Shown: positions 1 through 5,101 of the stretch, piece after piece | Layout: every line of letters begins with the position of its first letter | Position numbering within the stretch: position 1 is the stretch's first letter | Origin: Dehalococcoidia bacterium UBA1332 | GTDB lineage: Bacteria; Chloroflexota; Dehalococcoidia; Lucifugimonadales; Lucifugimonadaceae | Reading direction: 5' to 3' | DNA length: 9,741 nucleotides | Assembly: GCA_002306745.1 (NCBI GenBank) | Contig: DBSW01000141.1 | Coordinates: 1 to 9,741 of the forward strand | Position numbers and translations under genes: made by a program | Notes under the pieces: generated by a model | Databases searched by the model: none | Told to the model about the DNA's origin: nothing | What the model saw: only the letters and a program-made list of their open reading frames with translations

Positions 1-788
1 GTCAAGGTCTCAGGTCGTTCGATGATTTTTTTGTTCAAACGTCTGTAAACGGTTAGGCAGGCATTGGTTGCCACGCTGCAATCTTTAGCGATAGCATTCA
101 AGCCTTGGTCTGCCATTTCATACCAGCGTTCCGCTTCATTAGCTAACAATACTTGACTGTCCCTAGCCCATTCAGTGAATTCGTAAAAATCGTCTGGTGG
201 TAGACCAGCGTGATTAGATGGAGCATACTGCCTTCCTCTTTTATAATCGTCCAAGACGTCTCTTGCAAAGTTGGTTAGTTGAAGCGCGATTGCCAGATTT
301 TTTGAAGTGGCTAGCGTGTCTTCAAACGGTGTACCTTTCGAAGGACCGTAAACATGTGCGAGGAAGTAACCAACGACAGTAGCTGAACCGTATATGTATT
401 GATCTAGAAGCTCTTTCCAGTTCGAATAAACTTTTTTCCCGATATCCAAAGCCATCGCATCCAAAAATGAAGCGTAATATTTTTCTGGAATTTTGTTGAC
501 ATTCGCCACAGATTGAAACCCGCATATAGCAGCCGGTACGCCCGATTTTGCGTTTGATCGAGGGTCATATTCACTCTTGGAATTTTCGAATTGTTTACGC
601 CACGATTCCAGACGGTTATGCCGAGAACCAAGGTCTATATTGAAAGTATCTACGATCTCATCTGGATATCTGACTGCTGAATAAATTATTTCAACATCAC
701 GTCGTTTTTCTAACGGTAAAAATCTAGTAACGGTGAAAAAACTGGTTGAATACTTTCGGAGAACTTTTCTACCAAAAGTACTTGCCAC
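1..788 (-). CDS. Squalene/phytoene synthase family protein (3' end outside the window)
   Basis: This head-to-head prenyl synthase condenses two prenyl diphosphates (GGPP to phytoene, or FPP to squalene/presqualene). It opens carotenoid or hopanoid/sterol-type pathways at the membrane surface. I translated it directly from the minus strand. Counting from a GTG at 786-788, residues 25-47 hold LPLEKRR and the first Asp-rich motif DEIVD (43-47). Residues 170-190 hold the second, QLTNFARDVLDD (D177 and D181), followed by RGRQYAP. About 262 codons are present, and the usual 280-310 aa implies some 20-45 residues lost beyond base 1. The start is unsure. The frame has no ATG but stays open back to a TAA at 951-953. 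GTG 788 lacks an SD, while CTG 918-920 has AGGA eight bases upstream and would add 44 residues. Phytoene versus squalene product cannot be decided here. The upstream terminator separates it from the sulfur operon. Confidence 0.88.
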   Translation of the reverse strand, partial: MASTFGRKVLRKYSTSFFTVTRFLPLEKRRDVEIIYSAVRYPDEIVDTFNIDLGSRHNRLESWRKQFENSKSEYDPRSNAKSGVPAAICGFQSVANVNKIPEKYYASFLDAMALDIGKKVYSNWKELLDQYIYGSATVVGYFLAHVYGPSKGTPFEDTLATSKNLAIALQLTNFARDVLDDYKRGRQYAPSNHAGLPPDDFYEFTEWARDSQVLLANEAERWYEMADQGLNAIAKDCSVATNACLTVYRRLNKKIIERPETL

Positions 789-956
789 AAGTCGTGCTTG
801 AGATGAGGTGCTGGATTGAATTAAAGATTCGAGAGTACTTATATTCAGAGCATCCCAGTCTTGGTGGGTCCAGACGCTATTTGCGATTACTGATGATGTA
901 TTAATGTTGATTAATTCCAGTAAATAGGTCCTGTTTTCTGAACAAGAAATTTACCA

Positions 957-990
957 AAAAATGGCGCTCTGAGCTTTGAGCGCCATTTTT
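957..990 (-). terminator. Intrinsic terminator of the sulfur operon (bidirectional in shape)
   Basis: A perfect 13-bp stem (957-969 with 978-990) has an 8-nt loop (970-977). Its GC-rich core is GGCGCTC/GAGCGCC, and it ends in A/T pairs that give a U-run when read on the minus strand. It lies 17 bases past the stop of the rhodanese gene, so it should end that transcript. The A-run on the other side would also let it work on the plus strand. Confidence 0.9.
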
Positions 991-1006
991 CTAAAAGAGA
1001 CCCTTT

Positions 1007-1972
1007 TTAACCCCGTGTTGTGATTGGAAGCTCTTCACTGTTACCCCATTCAATCCAAGATCCATCGTACACCTTGACCGCTGGGTACCCAAGAAGCTCT
1101 TGAAGCACGAACCATGTGTGGGTTGCTCGAACTGCAGTTTGGCAGAGTGTAAACACTACTTTATCCCCTTTAATCCCTGCACTCTCGTAAATTACTTTTA
1201 AATCAGACGCAGGTAAGAACCGTTGGTCTTCACCAACAGATCTGACCCAGTTGACGTTACTTGACTCAGGAATGTGCCCCCCTCGGTCGGCTCTTACATC
1301 TTTGCCCGAATATTCTTCAGGTGAGCGTGTGTCACAAACTATTTTAGAAGGATCTTCTACTGACTCTATGACTTCGTTCCAATTCGCAATAAGACTGGCC
1401 TCCGCAGATCCGGAGAATGAGTAATCAGATTTGGAGATGTCTTTACTACCTTGATCAACGTCATACCCGTTTTTCGACCAGTAATCCCATGCTCCGTCTA
1501 GGAGGCGACTGTCTTTATGTCCATACACGTCCAGCGCCCATAGTCCACGACTCGACCATAAATTAGAGTTTCCGTCATAAAAGACTACTGTATCTTCGGG
1601 ACTCACCCCGACGCTCGATAACGCAGCAGATATGTGATCAGCTGATGGCAACATGCCAGGTACTCCGTTGGCATCTTCTCCCTGAAAAACTTCTTTTGGA
1701 GTTAGTCTAACGGCACCAGGTACATGGCCAGCGTTGTAATCGTCCTCGCCGCGCATATCAATTACAACCAAGTCAGAATCATCGATATGATCTTTGAGCC
1801 AATCTGCAGAGACCAATCGTTCGGGGTTGGAATATCCTCGGCTTGTGATTTCATCACTTTCATAAATCGTTGATTTATCTGAATTACAACCAGCTGATGT
1901 TAATGCGAATAATCCAATAACGGACATTACGAATATGCTGGTTATGTATCGAAATTTGGTATGTGTAATCAT
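1007..1972 (-). CDS. Tandem-rhodanese sulfurtransferase lipoprotein
   Basis: This is a thiosulfate or 3-mercaptopyruvate sulfurtransferase of two rhodanese domains. It moves sulfane sulfur through a cysteine persulfide. Residues 1-28 form a lipoprotein signal peptide (K6 and R8, hydrophobic core 10-23) ending in SAG-C29. The lipobox is slightly unusual because position -3 is Ser rather than Leu, but it predicts an exported, membrane-anchored enzyme. The N-terminal domain (about 51-170) has DGNSNLW where the catalytic Cys would be, so it is inactive, as is normal in the family. The C-terminal domain carries the active loop CQTAVR (277-282) followed by THTWFVL and the conserved YDGSWIEWGN. CQTxVR resembles thiosulfate sulfurtransferases more than the CGSGVT loop of mercaptopyruvate enzymes, which favours thiosulfate as donor. 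It is the last gene of the operon, 14 nt after the TusA-like gene, with no clear SD. Confidence 0.93.
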   Translation of the reverse strand: MITHTKFRYITSIFVMSVIGLFALTSAGCNSDKSTIYESDEITSRGYSNPERLVSADWLKDHIDDSDLVVIDMRGEDDYNAGHVPGAVRLTPKEVFQGEDANGVPGMLPSADHISAALSSVGVSPEDTVVFYDGNSNLWSSRGLWALDVYGHKDSRLLDGAWDYWSKNGYDVDQGSKDISKSDYSFSGSAEASLIANWNEVIESVEDPSKIVCDTRSPEEYSGKDVRADRGGHIPESSNVNWVRSVGEDQRFLPASDLKVIYESAGIKGDKVVFTLCQTAVRATHTWFVLQELLGYPAVKVYDGSWIEWGNSEELPITTRG

Positions 1973-1986
1973 TTGGAATTTTGTTT

Positions 1987-2235
1987 CTAGTTAATTTTTG
2001 TGAGGCGTATTCGCCATTCACCGGCGCTTACTTCCTCTATGTCAACATCAAAACCACGTTTCAACGCTTGAGGTGGAATAGTGGATAACGCTGGCGGGTG
2101 ATCCGTGAGAACGTCAAGAATAGACAAATATTCTTGGTTTTTATCCAACTCTTCATTGGTTTTCATCATTGGGTAGGGACAAATTTCTCCACGGACGTCA
2201 ATGGACGAAATTTCACCCATTTGTTCTTTTGCCAA
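1987..2235 (-). CDS. TusA-family sulfur carrier with intact CPxP motif
   Basis: This is a small (82 aa) cytoplasmic sulfur-relay protein of the TusA/YeeD (TsuB) fold. The catalytic motif is CPYP (C19-P22), preceded by DVRGEI and followed by the expected helix. The C-terminal strand is GEWRIRLTK. The Cys accepts persulfide sulfur and passes it on. Beside a YeeE/YedE permease, the known analogue is TsuB, which works with TsuA in thiosulfate uptake. I chose the TTG start (2233-2235) because AAGGAG (2242-2247) lies six bases upstream. An ATG at codon 6 is the alternative. The TTG abuts the TAA of the preceding gene without a gap, which suggests translational coupling. The tsuB symbol is withheld because the operon holds two TusA-like candidates. 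Confidence 0.9.
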   Translation of the reverse strand: MAKEQMGEISSIDVRGEICPYPMMKTNEELDKNQEYLSILDVLTDHPPALSTIPPQALKRGFDVDIEEVSAGEWRIRLTKIN

Positions 2236-2475
2236 TTAGCTCTCCTTACCTGTAGGTGTCAAAGTTAGCTTCCATAGATTTTCTTTAGGCATAGACATTT
2301 GGACTCGAATGCGCAGTCGTGCTGCAGCTGAAGGGACATATTTCATCACCACATCTTGATCTGTAGTCAAAATAACTTTGGATCCCCCTGCGACCCGATC
2401 TAGTGCATTAATCGCAAGTTTTAGGTGTCTGGGCATAGTTACACCGGTCAAATCAATCTGGTGGTATGCTGGCAT
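2236..2475 (-). CDS. TusA-fold protein lacking the catalytic cysteine
   Basis: This 79-aa cytoplasmic protein has a TusA-like pattern: a first strand (IDLTGV), then TMPRHL where TusA proteins have CPxPxL, a helix (residues 18-28), GSKVILTTD, and a last strand WKLTLTP. It has no cysteine at all, so it cannot carry a persulfide. This is an alignment by eye. The fold assignment rests on length, on the order of strands and helix, and on its place between a YeeE/YedE permease and a true TusA. It may be a structural partner or regulator of the permease or of the Cys-containing TusA. Its ATG overlaps the permease stop codon (TAATG), and AAAAGGA lies seven bases upstream, so it is tightly coupled to the permease. 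Confidence 0.8.
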   Translation of the reverse strand: MPAYHQIDLTGVTMPRHLKLAINALDRVAGGSKVILTTDQDVVMKYVPSAAARLRIRVQMSMPKENLWKLTLTPTGKES

Positions 2476-3737
2476 TAGTGGATCCTTTTAATCACCTGAG
2501 TACCGGTAAACGCACCTACCGCAAGCGCAATTCCGAAAACCCACCCTGAAAGTGACAGCGATGGGATTGCAGAGAAGAGCGCTCCAACCGTGCAACCAAC
2601 CGCAAGCCCGGCTGCATAACCCATAAGCAGGCCTCCTCCTAATGATTGGACATAACGTCTCCAATTGTTAGGTAGCCTCAGTTTGAATTCCCCTGCAAAC
2701 AAAGCCCCCATAAGTGCGCCTGGTAATAAACCAACTGTTATTGCAAACGTGTGAGTTATAAGGCCTTTGTCATCCGATATACCGGTGCAACCTCCTAGAT
2801 CTGCTAACCCATTAAGCACTGGCACATCGAGGCCTGTCCATCCTAGACCGAGTTGGGAGGCTCGCATCAATTCACCGGTCACTCCTAGCGGCATATGAAT
2901 TGTATATAGAACAATTCCTAAAACCCCTAACGTGGCTCCTCCTAAGGCGACATTCCATCCTTTTTTGAAAACAGGATCTAGAGTGTTGCGAATTCGACTC
3001 TGGAAATCTTGTGCCGGTCGTTTTTTTGTAGCGATATCTGGCGTGAAAATGCCTGTCGCATTCTCACGGTATATAACTAAAAGATAAATTAGAATCAAAC
3101 CAATTAGTGTGACTGCGACACCACCTGTATACCCCAAATTTGTAGATGACGGAAGCCAAATTTTTGGTTCAGTTGAAATGGTGAAATCCCACCACCAATT
3201 CCAGGTCATTGTCAACGCGGCAAGACCCAAAATGACGCCGCCTATCGTGATCCATGAAGCCACATATCCTTCTGCCATTCGGTAAAGGGAACCGGACACA
3301 CAGCCACCCGCAATGACCATTCCTATACCGAATACGATCCCGCCAACGATTACAGAAATACCTACTGGGAGGATGTGAGCTTCCGACGGAAGTGTTCCTG
3401 AATTTGTATTAGGAACTATCCAACTCATTATTGCTGCAAATCCAATCGTGGAGACGCCGATGCCAACAATAATGCCTTTCATATTGTGTCCAGATCCAAA
3501 CAGAAATAGATCACGAAACGCAGATGCAAAGCAAAATCTGGACCTTTGTAAAGTGAAACCGAATACGTTTGCGATTACCCAAACCGCAGCAACCACGGAT
3601 TGGTTTTGGGACACAAATAATCCAATGAGGGCAGTGCTGATTAGAACAAGAAATCCCATTCTTGTTTGCATAGAACGAGGCACTAACAGACTTAAAGGGC
3701 TCGCTTTAGATGCTTCTTTTTCTACAGGTATATTCAT
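2475..3737 (-). CDS. YeeE/YedE-family (TsuA-like) thiosulfate/sulfur-compound permease
   Basis: This 420-aa polytopic inner-membrane protein belongs to the Sulf_transp (YeeE/YedE) family. TsuA is its characterised member and takes up thiosulfate through a relay of conserved cysteines. The inverted-repeat architecture is visible. RSRFCFASAFRD (C69) and GGCVSGSLYR (C146) lie in the first half, and GGCTG (C317) and VGCTVGALFS (C382) in the second. Around ten hydrophobic segments occur, with a polar cytoplasmic-looking linker at about 224-260. The length is at the long end for the family. It heads the operon, and its stop overlaps the next start by one base. The start ATG has no SD. A short ORF ends two bases upstream, so reinitiation or coupling is possible. 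Thiosulfate is the best guess for substrate. Selenium or other sulfane-sulfur substrates known for relatives cannot be excluded. Confidence 0.92.
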   Translation of the reverse strand: MNIPVEKEASKASPLSLLVPRSMQTRMGFLVLISTALIGLFVSQNQSVVAAVWVIANVFGFTLQRSRFCFASAFRDLFLFGSGHNMKGIIVGIGVSTIGFAAIMSWIVPNTNSGTLPSEAHILPVGISVIVGGIVFGIGMVIAGGCVSGSLYRMAEGYVASWITIGGVILGLAALTMTWNWWWDFTISTEPKIWLPSSTNLGYTGGVAVTLIGLILIYLLVIYRENATGIFTPDIATKKRPAQDFQSRIRNTLDPVFKKGWNVALGGATLGVLGIVLYTIHMPLGVTGELMRASQLGLGWTGLDVPVLNGLADLGGCTGISDDKGLITHTFAITVGLLPGALMGALFAGEFKLRLPNNWRRYVQSLGGGLLMGYAAGLAVGCTVGALFSAIPSLSLSGWVFGIALAVGAFTGTQVIKRIH

Positions 3738-3739
3738 GC

Positions 3740-3814
3740 TTATTTGGAAAAAATCCCAAAAAAAAGCCCCGACTTAGCAGGGATAAAGGTTTTGAAATAT
3801 TGAGAGTTAGCCAT
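3740..3814 (-). CDS. Possible 24-aa leader ORF ahead of the permease
   Basis: A short frame starts ATG at 3814 and ends TAA at 3740-3742, two bases before the permease ATG. The peptide begins MANSQYFKTFIPAKSG and ends in a hydrophobic GLFFGIFSK. A TATAAA box ends six bases before its ATG, which would put the transcription start on or next to the A of ATG, a leaderless arrangement. It overlaps the attenuator-like hairpin. It has no run of Cys or Met codons of the kind classical amino-acid attenuators use. It could be a real coupling leader or chance. Confidence 0.35.
   Translation of the reverse strand: MANSQYFKTFIPAKSGLFFGIFSK
3758..3782 (-). terminator. Attenuator-like hairpin with U8 run before the permease
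   Basis: On the minus strand CCCTG (3782-3778) pairs with CGGGG (3771-3767), with one U-G wobble, around a 6-nt loop. One C follows, then eight Ts (3765-3758). The stem is short, so termination would be partial at best. It lies between the probable promoter and the permease ATG, inside the short leader ORF, where translation could disrupt it. Confidence 0.35.
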
Positions 3815-3820
3815 GTTTGT

Positions 3821-3826
3821 TTTATA
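3821..3826 (-). promoter_or_regulatory. Candidate -10 box of the sulfur operon
   Basis: TATAAA on the minus strand matches the -10 consensus at five of six bases. The -35 position about 17 bases upstream (CATAAA) is poor, which would suit a promoter that needs an activator. The inverted repeat at 3826-3846 occupies that upstream space. Confidence 0.45.
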
Positions 3827-3846
3827 AATTTTGTCACACAAATTTT
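3826..3846. repeat. Inverted repeat at the sulfur-operon promoter
   Basis: AAATTTTGT and ACAAATTTT flank a CAC centre, with eight of nine positions complementary. It overlaps the upstream edge of the candidate -10 box, as an operator would. It shares the TTGTG core with the repeats at 3989-4006 and 4218-4240. Confidence 0.45.
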
Positions 3847-3988
3847 ATGGTTATCGTCATGGGGCTAACGAAAATCATACGGAAATTAGTCATCTCGAAA
3901 AACCTGTCGACTATGAGCTATTGGTTAATGCGTGTAGAAACTATACCTGAATATTTCCGGTTTTAATGGATGTCTGGTCGTTAGATAA

Positions 3989-4006
3989 TTCACAATTGGT
4001 TGTGAA
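3989..4006. repeat. Perfect 18-bp palindromic repeat (possible operator)
   Basis: TTCACAA and TTGTGAA are exact reverse complements around a TTGG centre. Such 7-4-7 symmetry is typical of a dimeric regulator site. It sits between the divergent transcription units, far from both start codons. Confidence 0.5.
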
Positions 4007-4075
4007 CAAATTCATTTGCATCACGTGAAGTTAAATTGCGAAGCTTATTTTATTGTTCAGGGTCGTTGTTACAGT

Positions 4076-4177
4076 ATGTCGGAAACGGTTAAATCAGTGA
4101 TTACACATTGGTTATTTACGTTTACTGGGTTAGGATGATTTTTACTTGTATACGCGTACTTTTTAATCGGAGGTTAG
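4076..4177 (+). pseudogene. Hydrophobic short ORF interrupted by an in-frame TGA
   Basis: ATG at 4076 opens 20 codons (MSETVKSVITHWLFTFTGLG) to a TGA at 4136-4138. The same frame then continues FLLVYAYFLIGG to a TAG at 4175-4177. Together they look like one 33-residue single-pass membrane peptide cut by a stop. The genome does not read TGA as an amino acid, so this would be a remnant, two unrelated frames, or chance in T-rich DNA. An AGGG lies about 12 bases before the ATG, too far for a good SD. Confidence 0.2.
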
Positions 4178-4217
4178 ATCGCTTCACGTAGTTTTTACCG
4201 CTAACTTTTTATATTGA

Positions 4218-4240
4218 TTGTGAATGCAATTTGATCACAA
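4218..4240. repeat. Spaced inverted repeat upstream of the GYD gene
   Basis: TTGTGA (4218-4223) and TCACAA (4235-4240) are exact reverse complements 11 bases apart. The half-site resembles that of the 3989-4006 palindrome. The site begins two bases after a possible -10 box (4210-4215), where a repressor could act. The long spacing differs from the CRP/FNR TGTGA-N6-TCACA pattern. Confidence 0.4.
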
Positions 4241-4302
4241 ATTAATCAGAAGTAATGCCTACGAGTTTTAGAGCAAGAATCCCTAATTGTATGGAGAATA
4301 TA

Positions 4303-4629
4303 ATGACTCAATATCTTTACCAGGCGGCATATACGCCAGAATCTCTAGCAGCACAGATGCACAATCCTGCTGATCGTTTAGCCACTGTTGGAGAGACGAT
4401 CTCAAAATCTATTGGAGCAAAGATAATCGGTGGAGGCTTTTCGTTTGGAGAGTATGACATTGCTGTGATCATAGAGGCCGCAGATGACACAGTAATGGCT
4501 GCGGTAGCAATAGCTGTTGCATCCGGTGGCGCTGTCAGATCTTCAAAAACCACGCGTCTTCTTAGCGGTGATGAGTGGGTTGAGGCTCTAAATAAATCGT
4601 CGTCAGTTGCGTACACGCCAGCCAGCTAG
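4303..4629 (+). CDS. GYD-domain small protein
   Basis: This 108-aa soluble protein matches the GYD family: an opening strand YLYQAAYTPES, then NPADRLATV, a second strand KIIGGGFSFGEYDIAVIIE with the signature GEYD (49-52), an Ala-rich helix (VMAAVAIAVASGGAV), and a conserved KTTRLLSGDEWVEAL end. The fold is a ferredoxin-like alpha/beta barrel dimer. No general enzymatic role is established for the family. I chose the start at 4303 because GGAG (4293-4296) lies six bases upstream and MTQYLYQAAYTP matches the usual family start. A longer frame from 4255 would add 16 unrelated residues. It is a single-gene unit divergent from the sulfur operon and followed by a strong hairpin, and any link to sulfur is only positional. 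Confidence 0.9.
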   Translation: MTQYLYQAAYTPESLAAQMHNPADRLATVGETISKSIGAKIIGGGFSFGEYDIAVIIEAADDTVMAAVAIAVASGGAVRSSKTTRLLSGDEWVEALNKSSSVAYTPAS

Positions 4630-4663
4630 GTTTGATCTCAGGCTAAAGAATAGAAAATTATGA

Positions 4664-4736
4664 TTAAATGGATGGTAGCCCCTTACCGTTCTTCTAGGGG
4701 CTACCATCCATTTAAATGCGTAGTTCTCTTTTTTTT
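4664..4736 (+). terminator. Long-stem hairpin terminator after the GYD gene
   Basis: A perfect 20-bp stem (4664-4683 with 4696-4715) has a 12-nt loop. It is followed 13 bases later by a run of eight Ts (4729-4736). The stem is longer than usual for an intrinsic terminator, and the T-run is not directly attached. It should still insulate the GYD gene from the met promoter just downstream. Confidence 0.75.
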
Positions 4737-4740
4737 GAAA

Positions 4741-4769
4741 TTGACGGTCAGTCTAACTCGACATAGACT
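4741..4769 (+). promoter_or_regulatory. Candidate promoter of the metY-metA unit
   Basis: TTGACG (4741-4746) matches the -35 consensus at five of six bases. A 17-base spacer follows, then TAGACT (4764-4769), which matches the -10 consensus at four of six and fits TAnnnT. Transcription would start near 4776, leaving a leader of about 325 nt before metY. Confidence 0.55.
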
Positions 4770-4771
4770 TG

Positions 4772-5101
4772 AACTCAGTTCTAATGTCTGCACTGATTGA
4801 GTTTCCATAGTGAATCCATGTATGTAGATGTCGGTGAATCAACGAGCTTCGAGTCGAGAGCTGCTGTTGTCACTCCCGGCCTGACACCCGGAGGTGATGT
4901 GAGTAACTCCTTCCGTTGAAAGGTCAAGATTACTAGTTGCTGAATGCACTTTCACTCCGGTGGAAAAAGTGCGGTAGGTTTCTGAGAATTGCTAGTGTAC
5001 TGATTGCCCTAATACGGGAATCTGAAACTCGTTTTAATTTGTGCTGAGGTGTGTGATCTTTAATTTTGGTGTGCCCCTTAATGGGGTAGGTAAGGAAAAA
5101 T
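4772..5101 (+). promoter_or_regulatory. Long structured 5' leader of metY, possible riboregulator
   Basis: No convincing gene lies here. The first hairpin pairs AACTCA (4772-4777) with TGAGTT (4798-4803). A GC-rich island then stands out, with an imperfect stem of about eleven pairs (4868-4879 with 4888-4899). Farther on, GATTgCCC pairs with GGGaATC around TAATAC, enclosed by GTTTC/GAAAC. A leader of this size before a methionine gene suggests methionine- or SAM-dependent control. I do not find the GGCAACC core of SAM-I/SAM-IV, the T-box GGTGGNACCGCG, or the B12-box GCCACTG, so no known class is claimed. A 33-codon frame (4818-4919) spans the GC-rich part and has no SD. Confidence 0.4.
5072..5095 (+). 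promoter_or_regulatory. Competing hairpins at the metY ribosome binding site
   Basis: The metY SD is AAGG (5092-5095), six bases before ATG. CCCC (5074-5077) can pair with GGGG (5083-5086), leaving the SD free. Alternatively CCTTA (5076-5080) is exactly complementary to TAAGG (5091-5095) and would mask it. The two pairings use the same C bases and cannot both form, which is the layout of a translational switch. The stems are short and the thermodynamics were not computed. Confidence 0.35.

Larger units (their letters stand above)
3815..4302. other. AT-rich divergent intergenic region
   Basis: These 488 bases separate the minus-strand sulfur operon from the plus-strand GYD gene. They hold the inverted repeats and the short broken ORF listed separately. 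A 39-codon frame at 3847-3966 has no SD and no recognisable motif. I see no tRNA, CRISPR or insertion-sequence end. A TATATT at 4210-4215 could be a -10 box for the GYD gene, but no good -35 precedes it. Confidence 0.6.

Noticed and set aside
322..631. Two short minus-strand ATG frames (322-525 and 404-631)
   Set aside because: They are out of frame with the continuous prenyl-synthase frame, which has both Asp-rich motifs and no interruption. They are not evidence of a frameshift.
3448..3777. 109-codon plus-strand frame
   Set aside because: It lies antisense inside the permease gene, whose membrane segments and conserved cysteine motifs are clear. The antisense peptide shows no recognisable domain.
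3847..3966. 39-codon plus-strand ORF in the intergenic region
   Set aside because: It has no SD and no recognisable motif, its start overlaps the inverted repeat at the sulfur promoter, and its length is within chance expectation.
4317..4616. 99-codon minus-strand frame
   Set aside because: It is the mirror of the GYD gene, which has an SD and the family signature on the plus strand.
4877..4895. Resemblance of GGCCTGACACCCGG to the SAM-I core
   Set aside because: The GGCAACC segment and the flanking P1 and P3 elements of SAM-I are absent.
4818..4919. 33-codon plus-strand ORF in the metY leader
   Set aside because: The translation looks protein-like, but there is no SD, and the GC-rich stretch is equally explained by RNA structure. 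It was kept only as a note in the leader entry.
4954..4975. T-box-like GGTGGAAAAAGTGCGG
   Set aside because: The ACC after GGTGGN, needed for the antiterminator, is missing, and no specifier loop or downstream terminator is seen.
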